A program made the translations under genes and the position numbers. This document shows, piece by piece, positions 22,585 through 32,781 of a stretch of DNA of 64,000 nucleotides. Position 1 is the first letter of the stretch. The number at the start of each line of letters is the position of its first letter. Source of the DNA: Bacteroidales bacterium (GTDB lineage Bacteria > Bacteroidota > Bacteroidia > Bacteroidales > Marinilabiliaceae); assembly GCA_024401365.1 (NCBI GenBank), contig JAKSLE010000012.1:18892-82891 (forward strand), in the 5' to 3' direction. The notes beneath the pieces were generated by a model. It did no database searches. It was given only the letters and a program-made list of their open reading frames with translations, and was not told where the DNA came from.

Positions 22585-24555
22585 ATGACAATACAAGAAG
22601 TAAAGAACGATCAGCGCTATCTAAAACTTTTATCAGAGAAGTTTCCGACCATTGCAGATGCAGCGACAGAGATAATAAACCTGGAGGCGATTATGAACTT
22701 GCCCAAGGGTACTGAACATTTTTTGAGTGACTTGCATGGGGAGAATGTTGCATTTCAGCATGTACTGAAGAATGCGTCGGGAGTTATCCGTCGTAAGGTA
22801 GACGATATATTTGGGATGAATTTGAGGGAATCGGACAAGAATGAATTGTGTTCGTTGATATATTACCCAGAAGATAAGTTGCGACTTGTAGCCACGACCG
22901 AAAGCAATCTGAACGACTGGTACCGCATAACGCTTCACCGAGTGGTGGAGGTAGCCAGAGTAGTTTCGTCGAAATATACCCGTTCAAAGGTACGTAAACT
23001 TTTGCCACACGATTTTGCGTACATCATCGAAGAGCTTCTTCATGAACAGCAGAGCGAGCCAGACAAGCAAGAGTATTATGCCGGCATTATCAATTCGATA
23101 ATAGACACCAACCGTCCTACAGAGTTTATTGTGGCTATCTGTCAACTTATACACCGACTGGTCATAGACTCGTTGCACATAGTGGGAGATGTATATGACA
23201 GAGGTCCTGGAGCATGTTCGATAATGGATACGCTATGTGGGTATCATGATTTTGATATACAGTGGGGAAACCATGATATATCGTGGATGGGTGCTGCTGC
23301 GGGCAACTTGGCATTGATAGCCAATGTGGTGCGTATATCTATCCGCTATATGAATGTTGAGACATTGGAAGAAGGTTACTCGATCAACCTCCTGCCATTG
23401 GCTACATTTGCCATTGACAATTATGGTGGAGACCCATGTACGGAGTTCCAGGTCAAGGAGTTTGAAGCAGACAGTCGTATGGCGCACTCGACCGATATGA
23501 TGGCAAAGATGCACAAGGCCATATCGATAATTCAGTTCAAGCTAGAGGGGCAGATAATAGCTCGCCATCCAGAGTATAAGATGGACGACCGCAGGCAGTT
23601 GCATCTGATAGATTTTGAGTCGGGCAAGATAATCATAGACGGCAAGGCATACGAGATGTTGGATTCCAAATTCCCAACGGTAGACCCTAAGGATCCCTAT
23701 GCGCTAACTCCGGCAGAAGAGCGACTTATGGGTCAGCTACATCACTCGTTCACTTGTTCGGAGCGATTGCAGAAGCATTTGAGGTGTCTGTATCGTCATG
23801 GCAGTCTGTTCCTGACGAGAAACAATACGTTGCTCTACCATGCTGCTGTGCCGTTGAATGATGATGGGACATTCCGTGAAGTGGTAGTAGATGGCACGTC
23901 GTACAGTGGACGAGCATTGATGGAGAAACTCGACCGAGTGATACGTGATGCGTACTTTGCAGAAGAAGGTACTCCTGTGAGAGATTATGCGCTCGACTAT
24001 ATGTGGTATCTGTGGTGCGGTCCCGATTCTCCGCTCTATCACAAGGATAAGATGACCACCTTCGAGAGGTACTTTGTAGCAGATACAGAATTGTACAAAG
24101 AGAAGAAGGGCGCATATTTCGAACTATGTGATACGGAAGAGACATGTGACGTGATACTCAAGGAATTTGGTTTGGATCCATCCGTTTCGCGCATTGTGAA
24201 CGGTCATATACCAGTGAGGACGACCAACGGTGAGAGCCCGCTCAGGGCCAATGGTAAGCGACTAGTGATAGATGGCGGTTTCTCGAAGCCATATCACGAG
24301 ACTACCGGTATAGCGGGTTATACGCTTATTTACAATAGTCACGGTCTGCAGTTGGTACAGCACGAAGCCTTTGAGAGCAAGGAGAAGGCTGTGCTAGACG
24401 GTACCGATATCCATAGCCGTATGCAACTTGTAGAGTTCAAGACGCACCGTATGTTGGTCCGCGACACCGATCGTGGCAAGGAGTTGGCCGAGCAGGTAGA
24501 CAATCTGCAGCGACTACTTGTAGCGTACCGTAACGGCTTGATAAAGGAGAACTGA
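22585..24555 (+). CDS. fbp: Fructose-1,6-bisphosphatase, class III
   Basis: Hydrolyses fructose 1,6-bisphosphate in gluconeogenesis. 656 residues from ATG 22585, the usual size of this Firmicutes/Bacteroidota family. The calcineurin-like metal-site motifs are visible: SDLHGE at 48-53, GDVYDRGPG from 201 and GNHD at 228-231. A later HIPV stretch (RIVNGHIPV) with GKRLVIDGGFSKPYH also fits the family. The frame extends back to a TTG at 22549, inside the promoter, so the ATG was chosen. Confidence 0.96.
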   Translation: MTIQEVKNDQRYLKLLSEKFPTIADAATEIINLEAIMNLPKGTEHFLSDLHGENVAFQHVLKNASGVIRRKVDDIFGMNLRESDKNELCSLIYYPEDKLRLVATTESNLNDWYRITLHRVVEVARVVSSKYTRSKVRKLLPHDFAYIIEELLHEQQSEPDKQEYYAGIINSIIDTNRPTEFIVAICQLIHRLVIDSLHIVGDVYDRGPGACSIMDTLCGYHDFDIQWGNHDISWMGAAAGNLALIANVVRISIRYMNVETLEEGYSINLLPLATFAIDNYGGDPCTEFQVKEFEADSRMAHSTDMMAKMHKAISIIQFKLEGQIIARHPEYKMDDRRQLHLIDFESGKIIIDGKAYEMLDSKFPTVDPKDPYALTPAEERLMGQLHHSFTCSERLQKHLRCLYRHGSLFLTRNNTLLYHAAVPLNDDGTFREVVVDGTSYSGRALMEKLDRVIRDAYFAEEGTPVRDYALDYMWYLWCGPDSPLYHKDKMTTFERYFVADTELYKEKKGAYFELCDTEETCDVILKEFGLDPSVSRIVNGHIPVRTTNGESPLRANGKRLVIDGGFSKPYHETTGIAGYTLIYNSHGLQLVQHEAFESKEKAVLDGTDIHSRMQLVEFKTHRMLVRDTDRGKELAEQVDNLQRLLVAYRNGLIKEN

Positions 24556-24612
24556 CAGAAGGATTGAAAACCTCCGATGGAGGTATGTAAGGGTAGAATC
24601 AAGCAAAAATAT

Positions 24613-24620
24613 TAACTTTG
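24613..24620 (+). promoter_or_regulatory. -7 element of the AMP nucleosidase-like gene
   Basis: TAACTTTG, exact TAnnTTTG, 33 bases before the ATG at 24654. Confidence 0.6.
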
Positions 24621-24653
24621 TCGGAAATAGTCCGTTAAATAAACAGCACCGAA

Positions 24654-25418
24654 ATGAAGACGAAAGAAGAGATAGTTCACAATTGGCTTACTCGATATAC
24701 AGGTAGAGCGATAGAGAATTTTCCGAAGTATGTACTTCTGACAAATTTTCAGAATTATGTTGAGATGTTTGCTGAGAAGCATGGGGTGGGGGTAATATAT
24801 TCGAATATGCCCAATGCTTCGAATGGAGATATTATAATCATCAATTTCGGTATGGGTTCGGCCAATGCGGCTACTATAATGGACCTTCTGATGGCGGCTA
24901 AGCCTAAGGCTGTGCTCTTTTTGGGAAAATGTGGCGGACTGAAGATGAAGAGTCAACTTGGAGATTTCATTCTTCCATTGGCAGGCATCAGAGGCGAAGG
25001 TACATCAAACGACTATTTCCCACCAGAGGTTCCCGCGTTGCCAGCATTCTCGTTGCAGCGAGCTGTATCTACGGCTATACGCAAGAGAGGATTGGACTAT
25101 TGGACAGGAACTGTGTATACGACCAACAGACGTGTCTGGGAGCATGATGACAACTTCAAGCGCTATTTGGAGTCGATTCGTGCTATGGGTATAGATATGG
25201 AGACTGCTACGCTGTTTGCTGTAGGTTTTCACAATGAGATACCTGTAGCGGCGTTGCTCCTAGTGTCTGACCAGCCTATGATACCAGAGGGTGTAAAGAC
25301 AGCTGCCAGTGATAAGATAGTGACCGCCAACTTTGCGGAGTTGCATCTCGACATCGGCATAGAGTCGCTGACGGACATTATGAATGAGGGCCATTCGGTG
25401 AAGCATCTGAGGTGGTAA
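24654..25418 (+). CDS. AMP nucleosidase-type purine phosphorylase-family protein
   Basis: 254 residues of the nucleoside phosphorylase (PNP/UDP) superfamily. Motifs: INFGMGSANAATIMDLL, then FLGKCGGLKMKSQLGDFILP and the purine-site ESIRAMGIDMETATLFAVGF, where MGIDMETA holds the ribose-binding Glu. Bacteroidota proteins of this length and pattern are annotated AMP nucleosidase, which splits AMP to adenine and ribose 5-phosphate. It lacks the long N-terminal domain of E. coli Amn, so the exact substrate is inferred. It probably forms a transcript with holA, 27 bases on. Confidence 0.85.
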   Translation: MKTKEEIVHNWLTRYTGRAIENFPKYVLLTNFQNYVEMFAEKHGVGVIYSNMPNASNGDIIIINFGMGSANAATIMDLLMAAKPKAVLFLGKCGGLKMKSQLGDFILPLAGIRGEGTSNDYFPPEVPALPAFSLQRAVSTAIRKRGLDYWTGTVYTTNRRVWEHDDNFKRYLESIRAMGIDMETATLFAVGFHNEIPVAALLLVSDQPMIPEGVKTAASDKIVTANFAELHLDIGIESLTDIMNEGHSVKHLRW

Positions 25419-25445
25419 AGTAGATAATTCCGATAGAGGAGCAGA

Positions 25446-26513
25446 ATGGCAGCATCGACATACGAAGAGATAATGAGGGATATATCGGCTAAGAAATTTA
25501 GTCCGATATATTTCCTTTATGGGACAGAGCCATATTTCATAGATTCTGTAGCCTCGGAGATAGAGCGTACGGCTCTTGATGAGGATATGAAGGTATGGAA
25601 TCAGATTATTGTATATGGCAAGGATGTGCTTCCCGATCAGATTGTCATAGAGGCGGGGCAGTATCCTACGATGGGCGACCGTCGAGTTGTCATAGTCAGA
25701 GAGGCTCAGGATATGGATTCCAAGCCCAAGGGGGATGTGGAGGCGCTGATACCATATTGTGATGCAAAACTGATGCAGCCATCGACGATATTGGTAGTAT
25801 GTGTCAAACTGCCCGAAGATAAGGGTAATCATAAGACCCTATACAGCAAAACAGCAAAGTTTGCCACTGCCGTACAGAAGGCAGGCGGTGTGACGCTAGA
25901 GACCAAGCGCCTATACGACAATCAGGTAGTGGGATGGATAAATAACTATGTGGCGTCGCAGCGCATAACTATTGATGTCAATGCGGCAGAGATGCTAGCT
26001 GAGTTTGTGGGAGTAGATATATCGAATATAGTAGCCTCGATAGAAAAACTCAAGGTAGCTGTGGGCGGTAAGTTGTCGCATATTACAGCCGATATAGTAC
26101 AAGAAAATATAGGTCTGTCGAAGGAGTACAACACCTTTGAGCTCAAGTCGGCTCTGATGACGCGAAATGTGGCGAAAGTCAACAGGATAGTCAAAGCCTT
26201 CTCGCTTAATCCCAAGCAGCATCAAATTATACCTATCATAGCCAATCTGTTTCCTGTCTTCAGGAAGGTGTTGATATATCACTATTCGAAGAATCTGCCT
26301 ATGGCGGAGATATTGAAGGCAGTGGAAGAGAGGAGTGAATGGTCGATGCGAGAGAATGTACTTAGGCCTGCAAGCTTTTACAATCCACAGCAATGTTACA
26401 GGGCGCTTTTGTTGCTTGAGCAATATGATATGCGTGCCAAGGGGCTTAATTACCCTAGTGTGCAGGATGGTGATTTGCTGAGGGAGTTGGTATTCCGAAT
26501 AATGAATTGTTAG
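25446..26513 (+). CDS. holA: DNA polymerase III subunit delta
   Basis: 355 residues. The opening FSPIYFLYGTEPYFIDSVASEIE, then GQYPTMGDRRVVIVREAQDM and the later EMLAEFVGVDISNIVASIEKLKVAVGG with NTFELKSALMTRNVAKVNRI, match delta of the clamp loader. Delta opens the DnaN ring. The Walker-A-like site is degenerate, as expected for delta. The gene is followed after 12 bases by mutS. Confidence 0.92.
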   Translation: MAASTYEEIMRDISAKKFSPIYFLYGTEPYFIDSVASEIERTALDEDMKVWNQIIVYGKDVLPDQIVIEAGQYPTMGDRRVVIVREAQDMDSKPKGDVEALIPYCDAKLMQPSTILVVCVKLPEDKGNHKTLYSKTAKFATAVQKAGGVTLETKRLYDNQVVGWINNYVASQRITIDVNAAEMLAEFVGVDISNIVASIEKLKVAVGGKLSHITADIVQENIGLSKEYNTFELKSALMTRNVAKVNRIVKAFSLNPKQHQIIPIIANLFPVFRKVLIYHYSKNLPMAEILKAVEERSEWSMRENVLRPASFYNPQQCYRALLLLEQYDMRAKGLNYPSVQDGDLLRELVFRIMNC

Positions 26514-26525
26514 ATACAATAATAT

Positions 26526-29171
26526 ATGTCCAAGGAGAATGAACAGCCTCAGACGCCGCTGATGCGTCAGTATTATTCAATCAAGGCCAAACACCCTGAT
26601 GCTATATTGCTATTTCGTGTAGGCGATTTTTACGAGACTTTTTCAGAAGACGCTATAAAGGCCTCGGAGGTACTAGGCATCACGCTTACGCATCGTGCAG
26701 GTACTGAGTTGGCTGGAGTCCCATATCATGCTATTGATACCTATCTGCCCAAACTTGTTCATGCAGGTTTGCGAGTAGCGATATGTGAGCAGTTGGAAGA
26801 CCCCAAGATGGTAAAGGGGCTGGTAAAGCGAGGCATTACGGAGATGGTAACGCCAGGTGTTGCCATATCTGACGGTGTGTTGGACAATAAGGAGAATAAC
26901 TTTTTGGCGGCGGTAGATCTGCGTCAGCCCAATATATATGGTATAGCTTTCCTTGATATATCGACGGGAGAGTTTTTGCTTGGACAAGGAAGTGTTGAGT
27001 ATCTGGACAGGCTTATGGCATCGTTCAAGCCCAAAGAGGTGCTGTTTGAGAAAGGTCGCCGTATGCAGTTCAACGAGCTCTTTGGAACGAAGCTCGTCAC
27101 CTATGCCTTTGATGACTGGGCATTTCAGCCAGAAGCTGCCAGAGAGCGACTCTTGAAGCATTTTCAGACACATTCGCTCAAGGGATTTGGTGTAGACAAT
27201 CTTACACAAGGTATCACGGCAGCTGGTGCTATAATGCATTATCTGGATGTGACACAACACGACAGGATAAGTCATATTCAGCGTATCAACCGTATTGAGG
27301 CGGACAGTTTTGTATGGTTGGACAAGTTCTCGATACGCAATCTAGAGCTCTTCTCGTCGGGCATTGACGGTATGGTATCGCTGACAGATATCATAGATCG
27401 CAGTATAACCCCTATGGGTTCGCGTATGCTCAAGCGTTGGGTAGCTATGCCGCTGAAGGAGAAGAACAGCATTATCAACCGACACAATACGCTATCGACA
27501 CTCATAGAGAAAGAGGAGTTGGCGGAAGATATTGTGACATCATTGCGTATAGTGGGAGACTTAGAGCGATTGGTTTCCAAGATTGCCACTGGGCGAGTAT
27601 CGCCACGAGAGTTGGTACAGTTGCAGAAATCGTTCGTTGCCATTAAAGATCTGAAAGAAAAGATGGATGGTGTGGCTGAGAGTGAACAGACACGTCATAT
27701 ACTTACCCTTGCAGATAGGCTCAATGGCTGTGCATCGATGCGAGAGAGGATAAAGCGAGAGATATTAGCTGAGCCAAATGTGAGTATAGCCAAGGGTGGT
27801 GTCATAGCAGATGGGGTGGACGAGAACCTTGATGAGTTGCGTATGATGTCTACCAACAGTAAGGCATACCTTAGTGATCTTCAGGACAGACTCTCGGACG
27901 AAACAAGCATACCAAGTCTAAAGATATCGTTCAACAATGTCTTTGGGTATTATCTGGAAGTGAGAAATACGCACAAAGACAAGGTTCCTGAAGACTGGAT
28001 AAGAAAGCAGACGCTGGCAAATGCGGAGCGATACATAACGCCTGAGCTTAAGGAGTATGAAGACAGGATACTGACAGCAGAAGAGAGGATGTTGGCCATT
28101 GAGAATGAGATATACAACAGGCTTGTATCCGACTTGCAAGAGTTTATCACACCTATTCAAGAAAATGCTGCGGTACTGTCGGAGTTGGACGTTCTCCATT
28201 CATTTGCTATGTTGGCTAAAGAGTACAACTACTGCAGACCAGTGATGGAAGAGTGTGATGTATTGGACATTACAGACGGCAGACATCCGGTTATTGAGAG
28301 ATTATTGCAAGAAGGTCAGGTTTATACTCCAAACAGTGTTCATCTTGATACTCAAGAGCAACAGATTATCATTGTTACCGGTCCGAATATGGCAGGTAAG
28401 AGTGCGCTTTTGCGACAGACTGCGCTGATAGTGCTCTTGGCCCAGATAGGATCGTTTGTGCCTGCTACTGCGGCTACGATAGGTATAGTAGACAAGATCT
28501 TTACCCGTGTGGGAGCGAGTGATAATATATCGGCAGGTGAATCGACATTTATGGTAGAGATGAGCGAGGCGGCCAATATACTTAACAATGTGACACCTAG
28601 GAGCTTGGTTCTCTTTGATGAACTTGGTCGTGGTACATCTACGTACGACGGTATATCGCTAGCTTGGTCGATAGTAGAGTATCTTCATAATGTTCCATCG
28701 GCGCGTGCCAAGACACTTTTTGCTACGCATTATCACGAATTGAACGAGATGGAGGTTCAGTACCCCCGCATCAAGAACTTCAATGTTGCGGTAAAGGAGG
28801 TCAACGGCAAGGTAATATTCATGCGAAAGCTTATGCCTGGAGGTTCGGCGCACTCCTTTGGTATCCATGTAGCGCGACTGGCAGGTATGCCAAAGGCTGT
28901 AGTAGAGAGAGCCGAAGAGGTATTGAAGCAGTTGGAAGCTCAGCGAGACTCGCAGAACAGTGAGAATGGCGGAGATAGACCATCGGTACAAGTGAAAGGC
29001 GATCCTATGGCAGGGTTGGCATCGGGCTATCAGATGAGTATATTCCAGTTGGACGACCCAGTATTGTCGCAAGTAAGGGATGAGATAGCAGGAATAGACA
29101 TAAACAATCTCACGCCATTGGAGGCGCTCAATAAGCTAAATGAGATAAAGAAGGTTTGTGGTGTTAAATAG
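26526..29171 (+). CDS. mutS: DNA mismatch repair protein MutS
   Basis: 881 residues, the usual MutS size. The N-terminal mismatch-binding domain has the conserved GDFYETF (Phe-x-Glu wedge) near residue 35. The Walker A site GPNMAGKS is at 619-626, and the Walker B region is [16 protein letters not shown]. The C-terminal helix-turn-helix dimer region is complete. It binds mispaired bases and recruits MutL, which is not in the window. It overlaps the alternative GTG start of the next gene by one base. Confidence 0.98.
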   Translation: MSKENEQPQTPLMRQYYSIKAKHPDAILLFRVGDFYETFSEDAIKASEVLGITLTHRAGTELAGVPYHAIDTYLPKLVHAGLRVAICEQLEDPKMVKGLVKRGITEMVTPGVAISDGVLDNKENNFLAAVDLRQPNIYGIAFLDISTGEFLLGQGSVEYLDRLMASFKPKEVLFEKGRRMQFNELFGTKLVTYAFDDWAFQPEAARERLLKHFQTHSLKGFGVDNLTQGITAAGAIMHYLDVTQHDRISHIQRINRIEADSFVWLDKFSIRNLELFSSGIDGMVSLTDIIDRSITPMGSRMLKRWVAMPLKEKNSIINRHNTLSTLIEKEELAEDIVTSLRIVGDLERLVSKIATGRVSPRELVQLQKSFVAIKDLKEKMDGVAESEQTRHILTLADRLNGCASMRERIKREILAEPNVSIAKGGVIADGVDENLDELRMMSTNSKAYLSDLQDRLSDETSIPSLKISFNNVFGYYLEVRNTHKDKVPEDWIRKQTLANAERYITPELKEYEDRILTAEERMLAIENEIYNRLVSDLQEFITPIQENAAVLSELDVLHSFAMLAKEYNYCRPVMEECDVLDITDGRHPVIERLLQEGQVYTPNSVHLDTQEQQIIIVTGPNMAGKSALLRQTALIVLLAQIGSFVPATAATIGIVDKIFTRVGASDNISAGESTFMVEMSEAANILNNVTPRSLVLFDELGRGTSTYDGISLAWSIVEYLHNVPSARAKTLFATHYHELNEMEVQYPRIKNFNVAVKEVNGKVIFMRKLMPGGSAHSFGIHVARLAGMPKAVVERAEEVLKQLEAQRDSQNSENGGDRPSVQVKGDPMAGLASGYQMSIFQLDDPVLSQVRDEIAGIDINNLTPLEALNKLNEIKKVCGVK

Positions 29172-29179
29172 TGACGTAT

Positions 29180-30085
29180 ATGAGGGAATGTGCAAAAGAA
29201 GATAGGCAGAAAGAGATAGTGAAGGTAACACTTATAGGCAGTGTGATAAATGCGCTGCTTATAGTATTGAAATTTGCTGCAGGTATAGTAGGACGCTCGT
29301 CGGCCATGATAGCTGACGGCGTGCACTCGTTGAGTGATTTTCTGACCGACTTTGTGGTAATCATAATGCTAAGGATAAGCAGTAAGCCTAGCGATGAAGG
29401 GCACGATTACGGACATGGTAAGTTTGAGACACTAGCGACAACCATAATAGGACTATTGTTGATATTAGTAGGTGGTGGTATACTATGGAGTGGGGTTGTA
29501 AAGATATACGATTATTATGCCAATGACATAGAGATAGCTGCGCCGGGGTGGCTTGCTTTCTGGGCGGCGATAGCCAGTATTTTATTGAAAGAGGGGATAT
29601 ATCAGTATACCATATATAAGAGCAAGAATCTGAACAGTGAAGCTTTGGTGGCCAATGCTTGGCACCATCGTTCGGATGCGCTCTCGTCGGTAGGTACGGC
29701 GATAGGTATTGGAGCCTCATGTTTCTTGGGAGATAAATGGAGTATTCTTGATCCATTGGCGGCAGTTGTTGTAAGTTTCTTCATATTCAAGGTATCCATA
29801 CAGTTGATACGCAACAGTGTAAATCAGCTATTGGAGAGCAGTCTGCCCAAGGAGGTAGAAGACAGTATAGAAAAACTTGTGCATTCATTTGAAGGGGTTG
29901 AAGATATGCATAATCTTCGTACGCGTCAGATAGGAGTTCACTATGCAATAAATATGCATGTGCGAATGAATGGAGATATGACACTTCATGAGGCGCATGA
30001 GAAGGCCACTCTTATAGAGCAAAGGTTGAGAGAAGAGTATGGCGCTCAAACAATTATTACCATTCATGTTGAACCTTTGAAATGA
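29180..30085 (+). CDS. Cation diffusion facilitator family transporter
   Basis: 301 residues from ATG 29180; a GTG at 29171, overlapping the mutS stop, is an alternative. There are six membrane helices. Metal-site motifs are HSLSDFLTDFVV in helix 2, GHDYGHGKFETLATT after it and AWHHRSDALSSVGT in helix 5, all typical of CDF exporters of zinc, manganese or iron(II). A C-terminal cytoplasmic dimer domain follows (HNLRTRQIGVHYAINMHVRM). The metal specificity cannot be read from the sequence. Confidence 0.92.
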   Translation: MRECAKEDRQKEIVKVTLIGSVINALLIVLKFAAGIVGRSSAMIADGVHSLSDFLTDFVVIIMLRISSKPSDEGHDYGHGKFETLATTIIGLLLILVGGGILWSGVVKIYDYYANDIEIAAPGWLAFWAAIASILLKEGIYQYTIYKSKNLNSEALVANAWHHRSDALSSVGTAIGIGASCFLGDKWSILDPLAAVVVSFFIFKVSIQLIRNSVNQLLESSLPKEVEDSIEKLVHSFEGVEDMHNLRTRQIGVHYAINMHVRMNGDMTLHEAHEKATLIEQRLREEYGAQTIITIHVEPLK

Positions 30086-30123
30086 ATTATTATTATTTTT
30101 GTTGTCCAAACACCTTACCCATT

Positions 30124-32118
30124 ATGCGAAAAATTATACTACTACTTGCGCTTGCTATTGTGTCATCTGCTATAAGTTATAGTCAGGAGGTACAAAATGA
30201 AGAAGAGCTAGATTCACTATTGTCTGTTTATGAGAAGCAGACAGGAGTAGAAAAGTTAAAGACTTGTCACCGTATAGGAACCTATTTGTCGTTTGGTTCG
30301 ATTGACCGTGCGCAGCAATATGCTTTTGAGTCTGTGTATGAAGGTGAACAGATGCTGAATAGCAATATATCTGCAGAAGAAAAGAATGAGGTACGTTATC
30401 AATTGGTGAAGTTGTATCATTTGGTAGCGAATAGTTACTATATGATAGCATCGAGGACGGACGACGAGCAAATTCATCAAAATTCAGCGGCTAAGGTTTC
30501 GGAGTATGCCGGCATAGCGCAAAGAATGCTTTCGAAGGTAAGGTATCCAGAAAAAATAGATGGGTATGATCCTGCGATTCCCGTTTCAGTTAACCAGCTT
30601 CATGTTATTTACTATATGCTCAAGGGGAATGTGGATTCGGCCCTTTATTACAATAGTAAGGCTATGGACTATTGTCTGGAGAACGACTTAAAGGTTAAGT
30701 ATGCCAATATGCTTCAGAACAGGGCGAATTTACATATTACGGCTGGGCAACTGGAAGAGAGTAAGAAGTGTTTGATAGATGCATTAGCAGCGTTAGATGG
30801 AGAAGAAGGAACTGATCCGTTGGCGAGACGTTTGGTAGTTACCATATACGAGAATCTGGCAGCAGTGGAGGTTAACACTGGCAATTTTGATAAGGGTGAA
30901 GAGTATATAAACAAGACGCTAGAGTTGGTAGATGAAGATAAAGACTTTGTGTTGATATGTTATTGTTATGGAGGATTGTCGGAGATAGCAGAAGCCAGAG
31001 GCGACTACAAGGGGGCGTTTGAGCATTACAAGACATACAAGGCGTACGAGGACTCGTTGTTTAACAAGAACAAGGCTGAGCAGATAGCGGCATTGGAAGT
31101 TAAATATGATACCTATCAGAAAGAGACTGCCATCAAGACACTGAAGAATCAGAAAGCTATGATTGTAGTGTTGGTGGTAGTATTGGTTGTAATTATTGCA
31201 CTTATTGCTTTTTATGCGAATGTAAGACGGCGTGCTAATAAGGTATTGGCCGGTAAGAACAAAGAGATTCAAGAGCAAAGAGACAGGATAGCGGAACAGC
31301 GAGACGAGTTGAACACTATGTTGGTAGAACTGTCGGACAATATATCGTATGCCAGTCTATTGCAGAATCGTATTATGATAGGTGACCGTAACATACGAGA
31401 GATTGTAAGTGAGTCGTTTGTTATCTATTCGCCCAAGGATGTGGTAGGTGGAGACTTCTTCTATGTTAAGCAATGTGGGGATTATAAGATATTATCTGTA
31501 GCTGACTGTACTGGCCATGGTATAAGTGCGGCTATGTTGACTATAGTAAATATTTCTCTTTTGAACGAGTATTTTGCGGCTGCAAACGAGACGTGCAACA
31601 GTGCAGTATTTGACCCTTATTTTGATCCTGCGTCGATACTAGAGACACTCAGAGTCAATGTAAAGAAGACGTTGAATGCCCGTGAGTATGAGACGATAGC
31701 CATGAGTGGTATGGATATGGCTATGATGGTACATAAGAAGGGAGACGCGGAAGTGAGGTTTGCGGGAGCCAACAGACCTCTGTATGTGGTGAGAGAAGAC
31801 AAAGAGCTAGTAGAAGTGAAGCCAGTACGAAATCCTATAGCATCGTATGTAAACGAGAAGACGTTTGAGACGCATAGCTTTGAATATAGAGATTCGGATA
31901 TGTTCTATATGTTCTCGGACGGTATGACAGACCAGTTCTCGGCAGACGGTTCGGCCAAGTTGAAGACAAAGGGATTGAAAGACATACTTATTGCGCATTC
32001 AGCCGAAGAAGAGCAGATGCAGAAGAAGAGTATAATGGAAGATTTCAATAAGTTCAGAGGCAGAGCTGAGCAATTGGATGATTTCATCTTAGTAGGAGTG
32101 AGAGGGTCGTCATTGTAA
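30124..32118 (+). CDS. TPR-containing SpoIIE/PP2C-type serine phosphatase, membrane anchored
   Basis: 664 residues from ATG 30124; the frame is open from 30082, but those codons overlap the upstream gene and precede a clear signal peptide (MRKIILLLALAIVSSAISYS). Domain order: periplasmic helical TPR-like repeats (about 25-330), one membrane helix at about 345-363, a short coiled coil (NKEIQEQRDRIAEQRDEL), and a SpoIIE phosphatase domain from about 405. The metal-binding motifs are DVVGGDFF and VADCTGHGISAAML, with SDGMTDQF near the end. It probably relays a periplasmic signal to a phosphorylated anti-sigma-antagonist or similar protein. No partner kinase is in the window. ArgR follows but has its own promoter. 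Confidence 0.88.
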   Translation: MRKIILLLALAIVSSAISYSQEVQNEEELDSLLSVYEKQTGVEKLKTCHRIGTYLSFGSIDRAQQYAFESVYEGEQMLNSNISAEEKNEVRYQLVKLYHLVANSYYMIASRTDDEQIHQNSAAKVSEYAGIAQRMLSKVRYPEKIDGYDPAIPVSVNQLHVIYYMLKGNVDSALYYNSKAMDYCLENDLKVKYANMLQNRANLHITAGQLEESKKCLIDALAALDGEEGTDPLARRLVVTIYENLAAVEVNTGNFDKGEEYINKTLELVDEDKDFVLICYCYGGLSEIAEARGDYKGAFEHYKTYKAYEDSLFNKNKAEQIAALEVKYDTYQKETAIKTLKNQKAMIVVLVVVLVVIIALIAFYANVRRRANKVLAGKNKEIQEQRDRIAEQRDELNTMLVELSDNISYASLLQNRIMIGDRNIREIVSESFVIYSPKDVVGGDFFYVKQCGDYKILSVADCTGHGISAAMLTIVNISLLNEYFAAANETCNSAVFDPYFDPASILETLRVNVKKTLNAREYETIAMSGMDMAMMVHKKGDAEVRFAGANRPLYVVREDKELVEVKPVRNPIASYVNEKTFETHSFEYRDSDMFYMFSDGMTDQFSADGSAKLKTKGLKDILIAHSAEEEQMQKKSIMEDFNKFRGRAEQLDDFILVGVRGSSL

Positions 32119-32134
32119 TGCGCAAAACAATAAG

Positions 32135-32165
32135 TTGCACAATGAGAATATTATGAATATATTTG
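32135..32165 (+). promoter_or_regulatory. argR promoter with both -33 and -7 elements
   Basis: TTG at 32135-32137 and TATATTTG at 32158-32165 with a 20-base gap, an exact fit to the Bacteroidota promoter pattern. Transcription would start near 32169. That supports the ATG at 32189 over the in-frame TTG at 32174. Confidence 0.75.
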
Positions 32166-32188
32166 CATTGTAATTGGATATAAATACA

Positions 32189-32686
32189 ATGGCTCAGATA
32201 TCAGACGATAAGACAAAGCAAAGCAGGCAGCAACTAATCAGGGAGTTGATTAAGGAGACGACAGTCCGTAGTCAGGATGATTTGTTGGCGTTGCTCAGGG
32301 AGAATGGAATAGTTACGACGCAAGCTACGTTGTCTCGTGATTTGAGGGAGCTGAAAGTTGCAAAGATTACCGATTCGGACGGATACAAATATGTATTGTC
32401 GCACAATACGGTAGGGCAGGCGCCTATCAGGAGTGTGGCGTCGTCAACGATAGTACCAGGTAATCTTACGGTAGAGATGTCGGGGCAGATGTGTGTATTG
32501 CATACGATGCCTGGGTATGCTGGAGCAGTGGCGGCGACGTTGGATGCGATGCAATTGAGAGGAGTGATGGGAACGTTGGCTGGAGATGATACGATACTGA
32601 TAATATTGAGATCTGACGCGGATAAGATATATATACTTGAAGGACTGAAGAGTGTGTTTCCAGATATTACGATGATTAATGCCTGA
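32189..32686 (+). CDS. argR: Arginine repressor family regulator
   Basis: 165 residues. The N-terminal winged-helix domain contains SRQQLIRELIKETTVRSQDDLLALL and the recognition segment TTQATLSRDLRELKVAK, hallmark of ArgR/AhrC. The C-terminal arginine-binding oligomerisation domain has TMPGYAGAVAATLDAM and GTLAGDDTILIILRS. It senses arginine and represses biosynthesis genes. The carbamoyl-phosphate gene carB is in the window, but I could not find an ARG box before it. ATG 32189 was chosen over TTG 32174. Confidence 0.94.
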   Translation: MAQISDDKTKQSRQQLIRELIKETTVRSQDDLLALLRENGIVTTQATLSRDLRELKVAKITDSDGYKYVLSHNTVGQAPIRSVASSTIVPGNLTVEMSGQMCVLHTMPGYAGAVAATLDAMQLRGVMGTLAGDDTILIILRSDADKIYILEGLKSVFPDITMINA

Positions 32687-32781
32687 CATTGATCATCGTT
32701 TGTTTAATGCCGCAACACTTTTCGTGGCGACTTCGTATATAATAAGGAACGAATTTATCAACCAAAGCTATAACTGTATAT

